A stretch of 64,000 nucleotides of DNA from Actinomycetota bacterium (GTDB lineage Bacteria > Actinomycetota > Actinomycetes > S36-B12 > UBA10799). Numbering within the stretch: position 1 is the first letter of the stretch; the number at the start of each line of letters is the position of its first letter. The translations under genes were made by a program, and so were the position numbers. This document shows, piece by piece, positions 1 through 7,806 of the stretch. The stretch covers positions 1-64,000 of the forward strand of contig JACJWU010000006.1 of NCBI GenBank assembly GCA_020636995.1, read 5' to 3'. Under the pieces are notes generated by a model. It had not been told where the DNA came from, searched no databases, and saw only the letters and a program-made list of their open reading frames with translations.

Positions 1-92
1 CCACCACCGTGCCCAACGTGCCTGCGACTGACCGATGTGCCTACCTCCGCACGCACCACCACGGCCTCACGCCTGCGGCTAGGCTGCCGCGC

Positions 93-887
93 GTGGAACA
101 ACAGGTTTGTCTGATCACAGGCGCGTCTTCTGGCATAGGCCGCGCATGCGCGGACCGGCTGGCCGGCGGTGGATGGACGGTGATCGGCGCGAGTCGGCGG
201 GGCACGTCCGGCGCGGCGTGGGACGCGCTGGTCATGGACGTCGATGACGACGAGTCGGTGCGCGTGGCAGTGGCGAGCGTGGTAGAGCAGCACGGACGGA
301 TCGATGCGGTGGTCACAGCTGCCGGCTTCGGGCTGTCCGGACCCGTCGAGACCACCCCGCTGGCCGATGCGCGCGCCCACATCGAGACCAACTTCTGGGG
401 CACCGTGCGGGTGGTGCGCGAGGTACTGCCGCACATGCGGCAGGCCGGTGGCGGGCGGATCGCGCTGATCGGTTCGCTCGGTGGCTTGGTCGGGCTGCCC
501 TTCCAGGCGTACTACTCGGCCGGGAAGTACGCGCTCGAAGGATTCGGGGAGGCGCTGGCCTACGAGGTCGCGCCGTTCGGCATCGAGGTCACACTCGTCG
601 AGCCCGGGAACACGGCGACGGGCTTCACAGACAACCGCCGCCGGTGCGATCCGTCGGACGTCTACGCCGCAGTCAACGACCGCGCGGTCGGGGTCATGGA
701 ACGCGACGAGCGGGAGGGGATTCCGGCCGAGGCTGTTGCCAAGGTGGTCGAGCAGGTTCTCACGTCCGGCCGGCCGCCGCGGCGCGTGATGGTGGGCAAC
801 GCGGATGAACGGCTCGGGACTTTCGCGAAGAGGTTCATGCCACACCGACTGTTCGAGCGACTGGCCCGGGGCACGCTGGGGGTGTGA
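93..887 (+). CDS. SDR-family NAD(P)-dependent oxidoreductase
   Basis: A 264-residue classical short-chain dehydrogenase. The Rossmann dinucleotide motif TGASSGIG lies within the first 20 residues and the catalytic YSAGK (YxxxK) follows an upstream Ser in IGSLGG. The body matches the family length of about 250-280. I start at the GTG at 93 because it places the glycine motif at the usual distance from the N terminus; the frame is open back to position 9, but that extension has no SDR character. The substrate cannot be read from the sequence. Oxidoreductase class is secure; the specific reaction is unknown. Confidence 0.85.
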   Translation: MEQQVCLITGASSGIGRACADRLAGGGWTVIGASRRGTSGAAWDALVMDVDDDESVRVAVASVVEQHGRIDAVVTAAGFGLSGPVETTPLADARAHIETNFWGTVRVVREVLPHMRQAGGGRIALIGSLGGLVGLPFQAYYSAGKYALEGFGEALAYEVAPFGIEVTLVEPGNTATGFTDNRRRCDPSDVYAAVNDRAVGVMERDEREGIPAEAVAKVVEQVLTSGRPPRRVMVGNADERLGTFAKRFMPHRLFERLARGTLGV

Positions 888-1074
888 CATCGGCGGTCTT
901 GGCCACGCCCCTTCGCCGTCGAAACCCAATAATGAAGAGGCCGCCACACGACCTCCAGTGGCACCTCGATCTCACCGCCAGGCGTGGAGCCTGATCGGCC
1001 GCAATTGTCCGACCTTCACCGTTGCCGGGTCTGGTGGCCGCGGGGGCCTTCGTTGGTCGCAGCGTAGACATGAC

Positions 1075-1112
1075 TGTGGGGATGACCGCGAAAGCACCGG
1101 GCCATCCCCACA
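1075..1112 (-). terminator. candidate hairpin terminator of the first IgGFc-domain gene
   Basis: Perfect 10-bp arms TGTGGGGATG / CATCCCCACA with an 18-nt loop lie 14 nt beyond the stop codon of the minus-strand gene ending at 1126. There is no clear U tract, so termination is inferred only from position and stem. The remainder of the gap 888-1125 shows nothing recognisable. Confidence 0.35.
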
Positions 1113-1125
1113 AGTCACGCGACAA

Positions 1126-3060
1126 TCAGGCGCGAACCTTCCAGGTCCGGCTCCAGCTGTTGGCCTTCCACTTCTGCTTCTGGCCCTTCTTCGGGATCGC
1201 CCGGACCTTCACGGTCACCTTCAGGTTGTCGTACCCTGCGGATCGGACGGTGACCTTGCCCTTCTTGCTGACGGTGATGTCGCAGAAACGAACCTCACCG
1301 GCAGCGGACGACTTGGCCGGCCGGCAGAACGCTCGCACGCTGATCTTGCCCTTGGTGTTGGTTGCGATGCTCTTGGTCAGAACCACCTTGTCGTCGGCGC
1401 CGAGCGACACCGGCGACTTCTTCGCGCCCTTCACATTGATCGGCAACTTCTTCCGCTTCGTCGGCGTCGGTGTGGTCACCCACTCCACGGTGGCGCTGGC
1501 GGACAACGCCGCGAAGCTCGCCGTGAAGGTGTCGGTTCCCGTGGCGGCACTGGTGTAGCAGTACTGGTAGTTGCCTGCGGAGTCCGTCAGTCCCGTGGTG
1601 TCGAGCGGGTTGACCCCGGTCGCCTTGAGTGTCACGTCGATGCCCGGCAATCCGTTGCCGTCGACGTCCGCAACATTGGCGGTCACGCAGGCCTGGTTGT
1701 TAACCGTGACCTGTTGCGTGGCCGGAGTGAGCGTCAGCGCGGCCACGTCGTTGATCGCCGCGTACGCTGCGCCGCCCGGGTAGCCGTACGAGTCGTAGTC
1801 GGCGAACCCATACACCGAGATGCCGACAGGTTTGGACGATGTGACCGTGTGACTGCCCAGGGTCAGGTCCACCTGCGCCCCGGAGTATCCACTGGAGCCG
1901 ATCGCAGTGAACTGCCCGGCCGGGATCGCTGAGCCGTCGAGTTTCACGTCCCCGACTGCCGAAGATGGGGCTACGACGTTCACGAAGTTGGCGCTGAACC
2001 CAGTAGCCGGCGTGGTGAACGTGTAGTCACTGAGGAACTGCTCAGTGGGCGACGTAAGCATCATGAACGGGTCGGATGTGACGTTGTCCCAGTCCGTGCC
2101 GTTGGAGTACTGGGCAACGAGGACCGGCTTGTCCGAGGTGATCGTGGACTGCCCGTCGATGATCTGCTGATGGACCTGCCCCGCGTTGAGGGTAGCCACC
2201 GCGGCGCCGTTCACCGCCACCGTGGTGTTGTCCTCGGCGGCCACGATCCGGAACGTGTCGCCGTTGAGTCGCGTCTTCAGCGGCACGGTCAGGAACGACT
2301 TGCCCCATGTCCCGGTGCCCGGGATCTGTTCGACCAAGTAGTCGCAGGCGCCGTAGGTCGTGTTCGGCACGTCAGCACACTGCTGACCCGCCATCACCGC
2401 TACCGGCTTGCTGGAGGTGATCTTGGAGCCGCTCAGGTCGCCGGCATTCGAGGAGACCGGCAGGGCCTCGCCCTTGTTCAGCGTCTTGGTGGTCGCGGTC
2501 CCCGCGGTAACCCCGGAGGTGGTGTCGGCGGTCGGGGTGTAGGTCACCTCAGTACCGTCCTCGCTGGCCACAACAGCGAACTGCGACGACAAGAACTGAT
2601 AGGGGAAGGCGAGGACGACGTACTCAGTGGTCAGGACGTCGACCGGCAGGCCAAGGAACGCGTCCGTCGTGAATTCGATCCGGTTCAACCCGTAGACGCT
2701 CACCTCGTCGTTGGCGCTCACCTGTATGGCACGGTTCTGGGGGTTGCCAGTCGCGCCGTCGCCCAATTGCGCGCCGGCGGGGACGGTGACCGTCGTCACG
2801 GCTCCCGGGGTCACACTGAAGTTCTGCGAGAAGCCCAGCCCCGGCACCGCCACCGTGCCACTGGTGGCCGTCGGGCCGCTGATGAACAACGACAGTTCGG
2901 GGGTTCCGCTGTAGTTCTGGGTGAACGCCAGCCAGAACTCCTTGCCCAAACTGTCGGGGCGCTCGGCAGCACTGGCCGACGACACCCCGATGAGCGGAGA
3001 CAAGGACACGGTGAGCGCGGCGGCTGCCAAGCCTGCGAGCCATTTGGATCTTGAGAACAC
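1126..3060 (-). CDS. secreted IgGFc-binding-domain protein with Ig-like and lysine-rich C-terminal domains
   Basis: Predicted 644 residues. It starts with a Sec signal peptide (about residues 1-32, basic n-region, Leu/Ala core, ending SASA). Residues about 33-440 match the IgGFc-binding N-terminal domain type (LGKEFWLAF near the start, repeated strand patterns, SVYGLNRI). Residues about 445-530 resemble a bacterial Ig/invasin-like domain with a paired-Cys YCY. Residues 535-644 are a basic domain with FCDITVSKKGKVTVR, shared with other exported proteins in this window. It is about 60 percent similar by eye to the protein at 7807-9777, so the two are paralogues. Likely surface or extracellular; the ligand is unknown, and binding to IgG itself should not be assumed. 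Confidence 0.8.
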   Translation of the reverse strand: MFSRSKWLAGLAAAALTVSLSPLIGVSSASAAERPDSLGKEFWLAFTQNYSGTPELSLFISGPTATSGTVAVPGLGFSQNFSVTPGAVTTVTVPAGAQLGDGATGNPQNRAIQVSANDEVSVYGLNRIEFTTDAFLGLPVDVLTTEYVVLAFPYQFLSSQFAVVASEDGTEVTYTPTADTTSGVTAGTATTKTLNKGEALPVSSNAGDLSGSKITSSKPVAVMAGQQCADVPNTTYGACDYLVEQIPGTGTWGKSFLTVPLKTRLNGDTFRIVAAEDNTTVAVNGAAVATLNAGQVHQQIIDGQSTITSDKPVLVAQYSNGTDWDNVTSDPFMMLTSPTEQFLSDYTFTTPATGFSANFVNVVAPSSAVGDVKLDGSAIPAGQFTAIGSSGYSGAQVDLTLGSHTVTSSKPVGISVYGFADYDSYGYPGGAAYAAINDVAALTLTPATQQVTVNNQACVTANVADVDGNGLPGIDVTLKATGVNPLDTTGLTDSAGNYQYCYTSAATGTDTFTASFAALSASATVEWVTTPTPTKRKKLPINVKGAKKSPVSLGADDKVVLTKSIATNTKGKISVRAFCRPAKSSAAGEVRFCDITVSKKGKVTVRSAGYDNLKVTVKVRAIPKKGQKQKWKANSWSRTWKVRA

Positions 3061-3198
3061 GTCTACCTCCCAGGTAGGCCCACAGCGGGCGTGCCCGGAA
3101 ATGTACCGCTTACGGGTGACGCGACGCTATACCCCCGAGGGGTGTCAATCTTGCGGTGTGTGCCCACGCCTCGGCGGCGCGCCGCGATCCGGCGTTGA

Positions 3199-3402
3199 GA
3201 CTTTAGGCACCACGAGTCCGGTTCCTTCCCAAGATCCACGCCCTTCGGCTCTGCTCACAGGACATGCCGCCTGGTCGGACGGGCGGTGTGCGATGACATC
3301 TACGAACTGTGGGACGACGAGGTGCGCGAGGATGTCTGCGCGTTCAGCACGACGACGATGGCAGCCGTCGACGACGGTTTGCGGGCCGCCCTGAGCCTGT
3401 GA
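3199..3402 (+). pseudogene. possible remnant of a MazF/PemK-like toxin C terminus
   Basis: The 344-bp gap 3061-3404 has no intact gene. One plus-strand frame running to the TGA at 3400-3402 ends in a peptide with STTTMAAVDDGLRAALSL, which resembles the closing helix of actinobacterial PemK/MazF toxins. There is no plausible start, ribosome-binding site or N-terminal toxin half, so if real it is a decayed fragment. The similarity is from memory and short. The rest of the gap must contain the promoter of the minus-strand gene starting at 3060, but I cannot place a convincing -10/-35 pair. Confidence 0.25.
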
Positions 3403-3404
3403 AT

Positions 3405-4601
3405 TCAGAGATCTGCCAGACCCCGATCGCGCAGTGCTGCTACTGCCCGGCCGATCGACGCCTCGCTGTCGAAGCCGTTCGGCGTGCGGGTCCGTGGCCA
3501 CCCTGCAGCGACGCCGTCGGAAACCTCGACATAGCTGTCCGTGGGCTGGTGGAGGACGCCCCCGACGGGTGTGGTGGCACCTGGCGCGGCAGGCGCCAGG
3601 ACGACGGTGCGGTAGGTGCCGGACGTCCGGCCGCCCTGGGCGGCGATGACCACTCGACCGTCCGCGCGTGTGCCGGGGATGGGGCCCCGCAAGACCGCTT
3701 TCGCCACCCCGGGGAACGGCAGGAGCCGGAAAGACCGGTGGAGCGCGACCGCATCCTCCTGCACCATGCCGTTCGCGTCGGCCAACCGCGCGAACGCATC
3801 GACCTCGTGCGACTGCGGGGTGAGGAAGCCGGGCCAGGTGGCCGGATCCGGCGGCGGCAGCGGTGCGGCGAAGTCGGGCGCCGCTTCAGCACCGGAAGCC
3901 AGGTTCTGGGCGATCGTCGCGGTGACCGCCACCAAGTGCTCAAGCGTGGCGGTATCGCTGATGAACCCGTTACGTGCCACGGCCAACAACCCGTGATCAA
4001 GCGTCAGCGACACATAGGACGCGGAGATCGCCGTCAGCGGCGCGCAGGCGAGCGCCAACCACTCCCGCAGTTCTGGGCTGATCCATCCACTCTCAGCCAT
4101 GCGATAGCCGGACATCCCGTGGGGCGCGAGGTCGGGATGGTCGATGCGCATGCGCTGCGCGTTGCGGATCACCACCTGGGGCATCAGCGCCGCCTCAGGA
4201 ACGCGCAGCACGACCTTGGTGGTCGGCGCCCAGGCGGCGTTGGCGGCAAAGGGTTCGTCAGGGCGGTCGTCGCTGAAGCCGATCAGGGACTTGAAACCGC
4301 GCCGGGTCGTCACCCTGGTCCCGAAGAACGCTCCACCGGCCCGGATGGAACCCTCATGAGCCTCGATCTCGTGCAGTTCGTGCGCGACCTGCCCGAGCCT
4401 GCCCGGCACCAACTCGCCGCGGCAGACGTTGAACTGGTACTCCGGGAACCGGGGAAGGACCGTGACCAACTGGCCCGCGAGCCCGGATCCGGGGAATGAC
4501 AGCCCCTGTGAGGCGGCCCACGCGTCGAGGCTGACCGACGGTTCACCGCGGCGGGCGTCGTCAACGTCCTCCGGGGCGTAAGCGGTGTGGCTGTGTGTCA
4601 T
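3405..4601 (-). CDS. hypothetical protein, 398 residues
   Basis: I do not recognise this family. The start is set at the ATG at 4601 (MTHSHTAYAPEDVDD); the 31 codons further upstream that remain open are arginine/proline-rich and look non-coding. No signal peptide or membrane segment is visible. The sequence is Ala/Pro-rich, with a possible small-molecule oxidoreductase or enzyme-like texture but no motif I can name. It sits 43 bp downstream of the DUF1905 gene (stop at 4645) in the same orientation, so the two may be co-transcribed. Confidence 0.7.
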   Translation of the reverse strand: MTHSHTAYAPEDVDDARRGEPSVSLDAWAASQGLSFPGSGLAGQLVTVLPRFPEYQFNVCRGELVPGRLGQVAHELHEIEAHEGSIRAGGAFFGTRVTTRRGFKSLIGFSDDRPDEPFAANAAWAPTTKVVLRVPEAALMPQVVIRNAQRMRIDHPDLAPHGMSGYRMAESGWISPELREWLALACAPLTAISASYVSLTLDHGLLAVARNGFISDTATLEHLVAVTATIAQNLASGAEAAPDFAAPLPPPDPATWPGFLTPQSHEVDAFARLADANGMVQEDAVALHRSFRLLPFPGVAKAVLRGPIPGTRADGRVVIAAQGGRTSGTYRTVVLAPAAPGATTPVGGVLHQPTDSYVEVSDGVAAGWPRTRTPNGFDSEASIGRAVAALRDRGLADL

Positions 4602-4644
4602 GGGTCCTCGAGTCGTGGCGGGGGTTGCAGTGTACGAGGGTCCG

Positions 4645-4944
4645 TCACACGACCTCGAGCCCCACCTCGATCTCATCGCCGGGCCCGACGCCATTGGCCT
4701 CGCGCACGGCGCGCTTGATCGGCAGCACGAAACACCCGGACTCGGAGTCGGGGAAGACCGATGTGCGCCAGGTCATCGCACCAACCTGCACCTCGACCTT
4801 CACCGACCCGAAACCGGCGCGGGGTCCCAGCGCATCGGCCTCGTCCTCGATGGCGGCGGTCACCGCCGGCGGCACCGTGACGAAGGTCCACGTGTCGGAA
4901 CGGCGCGCATCCCACACCCAGAGTTCGGCGGCGAAGGTGCGCAT
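4645..4944 (-). CDS. DUF1905 domain-containing protein
   Basis: Complete 99-residue protein. The pattern is characteristic of DUF1905: a W-x-F-V-x-(V/L)-P start (TWTFVTVPPAV), a central GSVKVEVQVG, then TWRTSVFPDSESGCFVLPIKR and a closing GPGDEIEVGLEV. These small beta-barrel proteins often occur alone or fused to a YdeI/OmpD-associated domain; here the domain stands alone. The molecular role is unknown. Just upstream lies a family A palindrome. Confidence 0.85.
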   Translation of the reverse strand: MRTFAAELWVWDARRSDTWTFVTVPPAVTAAIEDEADALGPRAGFGSVKVEVQVGAMTWRTSVFPDSESGCFVLPIKRAVREANGVGPGDEIEVGLEVV

Positions 4945-4990
4945 GGTTCAGGGTCGCACGGTACCGGTGCCGCCGCCGGTCCGTGGCCCG

Positions 4991-5050
4991 TTGACTGCTG
5001 CGCGGTTACGGGTTTCTGGACTCCAAACCCGTCACGGCGCAACACTCAAC
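4991..5050. repeat. family A palindrome, copy 1
   Basis: Imperfect inverted repeat, with about 17-nt arms TGCGCGGTTACGGGTTT and AAACCCGTCACGGCGCA (two mismatches) and outer TTGA/TCAA-like ends. It lies 3' of the PLA2-like gene and 5' of the DUF1905 gene (both minus strand). The same element recurs at 11584, 17134 and 31162. Confidence 0.85.
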
Positions 5051-5109
5051 GCCGGCGCGGAAACCGGCGGAGCCGGCGGGCTCGCTCCAACGCCGGCGGA
5101 GCGAATCCA

Positions 5110-6477
5110 TCAACCGGGGTTGCGCGCACCACCCGGCGGCACGGTGGTCGGCGGCCGTTGCGGCTGGATGCCCGGCGTCGTGACGTCGGCGTCGAAACCC
5201 ACACCACCATAGGAACGCACCATCTCGAAGTAAGTGTTCGCACCGGCATCCTCGACCGCGGACAGGCCTTTGAGCGGGATGGCCACCAGGAACGCGGCAA
5301 GACCCACGCCGTTCTGACACGTGCGCAGGTAGGGGGCCATGCGCTTGGGCGAACTCAACTCACGGCGACACAACCCGCGGATGTCCTCGCGGAACTTCTT
5401 GTCGATCTTCAGTCGGCTCCACTTGCGGAAGTCGACAAAGCGCTTGTCCAGGGCGTCGTAGATCGTGATGCCGTTGTACGCCGCGTCGTGGATGTTGCAC
5501 GCGTTACGCAGTCGCACCTTGGTGCGGTCCTCGGCGTACCCGTATTCGCGCACGTCCCCGAAGTAGTTCTGCAACGACTCCAGGGTCGGACCGTAACCCG
5601 CAGTGCCGCAGCCGTTGACACCTGCCCGTGAAATCGGCACTGCGATCGACAGCCACTTGCACTTGAACGCGCTGTAGTTGCCGGCCTTGTCCTTGGCCTG
5701 GGCGCACCAGTAGAACGGCCCGGAGCCGCTTGGGGTCTTCGTGATCTTGAGCGTGTGGCGACCGTTCTTCACGAACCCCTTCGTCGTGGCGGTGCGCACC
5801 GGTGTGCCGCCGGAGTACAGCCGCATGGCACCGAGCGCCTTGCCGGAGTTGTCACTGAGCGCGAACGTTAGTTTGAGCGGATAGTCGACGGCGCCCTTGC
5901 GCTTGGAGTTGGCGTAGATCCCGGGGCGCTTCTCAAGGGCGACCACCGGCGGCTCGGTGTCTGAGTTGGTGGCGACCACGGCCAGCGACACGGTGATCTC
6001 CGGCCCGCCGCATATGTCGCTGTCGTTGCAGTTGCGCGAGTAGACCGAGGCGGAGAGCGAGCCGATGACGTCGCCGGCCTTGTCGCCGTCGTCAGCCTTG
6101 GGCGCCACGGTGCTCAAGTTGTACGGCAGCGTGTAGGTCCCTTGACCGACGCGTTGGGAGAACGAGACCCCGCTGGTGCCGGTCAGCGACGCACCCTGCG
6201 AGAGGTTGGTCGCCCCCGGCCACATGGGGAAGGAGGCGGAGCCGCTGAACGTGACGGTGCCGCCTGCGGGGACCACCCCGTCGTAGGAGCCCGCGAGGTC
6301 CCCGGGCGCGGCTGAGGCGCCAGACACCGCCCACGTGAGCGTATGCCCGACGTACTCGACACTGCCCGACAGGGCCGTGCTGGAAACGGTCGAATCCGCC
6401 TGTGCGATGGGAGTCGTTGCGACGATGAGGACCACGGCTGCCGAGACGGCCAGTCGGAGGGTCGATGAACGCATCAT
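5110..6477 (-). CDS. secreted protein with phospholipase A2-like His-Asp motif
   Basis: A 455-residue exported protein. The signal peptide spans about residues 1-28 (cleavage after IAQA). The middle part is beta-rich and Ig-like. The C-terminal third contains NACNIHDAAY, with His330 and Asp331, matching the catalytic His-Asp pair of the phospholipase A2 fold (prokaryotic PLA2 motif CNxHDxxY). Flanking cysteines could form disulphides. It ends in a Pro/Thr-rich tail. Lipolytic activity is inferred from this motif only; the calcium loop is not obvious. The start may be either of two adjacent ATG codons (6477 or 6474). Confidence 0.65.
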   Translation of the reverse strand: MMRSSTLRLAVSAAVVLIVATTPIAQADSTVSSTALSGSVEYVGHTLTWAVSGASAAPGDLAGSYDGVVPAGGTVTFSGSASFPMWPGATNLSQGASLTGTSGVSFSQRVGQGTYTLPYNLSTVAPKADDGDKAGDVIGSLSASVYSRNCNDSDICGGPEITVSLAVVATNSDTEPPVVALEKRPGIYANSKRKGAVDYPLKLTFALSDNSGKALGAMRLYSGGTPVRTATTKGFVKNGRHTLKITKTPSGSGPFYWCAQAKDKAGNYSAFKCKWLSIAVPISRAGVNGCGTAGYGPTLESLQNYFGDVREYGYAEDRTKVRLRNACNIHDAAYNGITIYDALDKRFVDFRKWSRLKIDKKFREDIRGLCRRELSSPKRMAPYLRTCQNGVGLAAFLVAIPLKGLSAVEDAGANTYFEMVRSYGGVGFDADVTTPGIQPQRPPTTVPPGGARNPG

Positions 6478-6629
6478 GATCCACCCCTTCCCCTCCTTCC
6501 AAGGTACGCCTGAAGGGCGGGGACCAAGATCACAATTGGGGGTCGCTCCATCGCCTGATCGGGTGGCGCATTTTCAAGGTCGTTTCAAGTGCGGGCGGAT
6601 CCGTGGCACCCCACTCCTAGACTCACAGC

Positions 6630-7565
6630 ATGCGCACCCTGGTGATCGCGGCCGGACTCGTGGTGGCCGTGTCCTCCCCCGCTGCTGCAGAGATCGGCAA
6701 CGGACCCATCAGCGTGACCCTCGACCCGTGCGAACAGGCGCAGATCGACACCTTCGTGCCGGGGTGCAGCTTCATCAACCTCGTCGGCAAAGACGCACCC
6801 TCGTACATCTACACCTCGCCGTCCTGGTCCGGCACGACCTCCAGCGGCCTACTCTCCTTCCCCGCTGCGGACCAGAACTGGCCGGGCGTGACCGGGGAGC
6901 GCACCATCACCTGGACCCCGAAGGACATCGCCGGCACTGTCGGCGACAACGGCAGGCTGCGGCTGGCGATGCAGTACGAGATGAGCGTCCAGATTCCGGA
7001 GGGTGTCGCCTCAGGCACCTGCACCCTCACCGGTGTCGTCGAACTGACCTCGGTAGGCACCGAGTACCGCAGCGGGCAGGCGGTGGGGCAGAACGTCGAT
7101 CCGGCGACCGGGCGTTTCGCCGTGGTGAGCACAAGCGCGTACCCGCTGATCCCTGAGATCAACGCCACCTGCCTGCGCCTCGGCGCCGTCGACTACAACC
7201 TGCTCAAGGGCGCGTCCTGGTACCTGACGGGGACGATCACCCTGCCGCAACAACCCGCGGTTTCCCCGGCTCGGGCCCAGACCGCGAAGGTGAAACTGCC
7301 AAAGGCCATCAAGGCCAAGGGCAAGACGGTGCTGCTCAAGAGGACGGTCCGCACGAACGCCGGCCAGCGACTCACACCGCAGGTGACGTGGTCGGGCGAC
7401 AGCGCCAAGAAGTACGCCTCGGTGAAGACCACCAAGTCCGGCAAGGTCACGATCCGGACGACCGGCCGGGCCAAGAAGCTGCGGGTCACGTTGACCCTCC
7501 GGGCCAAGGCCACTGCAACGCACCAGCCGTACGCCAAGACCACGACCTGGCTGGTCAAGAGCTGA
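6630..7565 (+). CDS. secreted hypothetical protein with lysine-rich C-terminal domain
   Basis: A 311-residue protein starting with a short, typical signal peptide (residues 1-20, ending SPAAA before EIGNG). Residues about 21-215 are a beta-rich region with two cysteine pairs and no family I recognise. Residues 222-311 form the basic C-terminal domain (KLPKAIKAKGKTVLLKRTV, SGKVTIRTTG, final TTTWLVKS), homologous in pattern to the tails of three other exported proteins here. It is divergently placed from the PLA2-like gene with 152 bp between them. Likely surface-associated; function unknown. Confidence 0.7.
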   Translation: MRTLVIAAGLVVAVSSPAAAEIGNGPISVTLDPCEQAQIDTFVPGCSFINLVGKDAPSYIYTSPSWSGTTSSGLLSFPAADQNWPGVTGERTITWTPKDIAGTVGDNGRLRLAMQYEMSVQIPEGVASGTCTLTGVVELTSVGTEYRSGQAVGQNVDPATGRFAVVSTSAYPLIPEINATCLRLGAVDYNLLKGASWYLTGTITLPQQPAVSPARAQTAKVKLPKAIKAKGKTVLLKRTVRTNAGQRLTPQVTWSGDSAKKYASVKTTKSGKVTIRTTGRAKKLRVTLTLRAKATATHQPYAKTTTWLVKS

Positions 7566-7566
7566 C

Positions 7567-7699
7567 CTGCCGCGTTGTCGTTTAGGCACCCAAACCGCTG
7601 ACCCGCCCCGACTGGGTGCCCACACGACAACTCAATTGCCCGATAGGCACCCAAACCGCTGACCCGCCCCGACTGGGTGCCCACACGACAACGCGGCAG
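7567..7699. repeat. family G element, copy 1: two 61-bp hairpin units in a long palindrome
   Basis: The whole element is closed by perfect 14-bp arms (CTGCCGCGTTGTCG / CGACAACGCGGCAG). Inside are two tandem units with a 61-bp period, each a hairpin with GGCACCCA facing TGGGTGCC. It begins two bases after the stop codon of the plus-strand gene ending at 7565 and faces the end of the convergent gene at 7807. It could act as a bidirectional terminator. A second copy with the same 61-bp period is at 44807. Confidence 0.9.
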
Positions 7700-7806
7700 C
7701 GGGTTGCGGATCTCGGGACCGGAACTGCCGCCGAGTACGCGGCGGCATCGGCCGCCCGTAGACACGCGTGTGGGGCGCCCCCTCGACGCCCCACACGGAT
7801 GTGGCT

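Noticed and set aside
1126..3060. True immunoglobulin-binding virulence factor
   Set aside because: The domain name comes from a mammalian protein; bacterial members are of unknown ligand and nothing here supports pathogenicity.
3061..3160. A TTGACA-like -35 box upstream of the first IgGFc-domain gene (minus strand, near 3147)
   Set aside because: The only nearby TATA-like hexamer is 11 bp away, not 16-18, so a promoter call is not supported.
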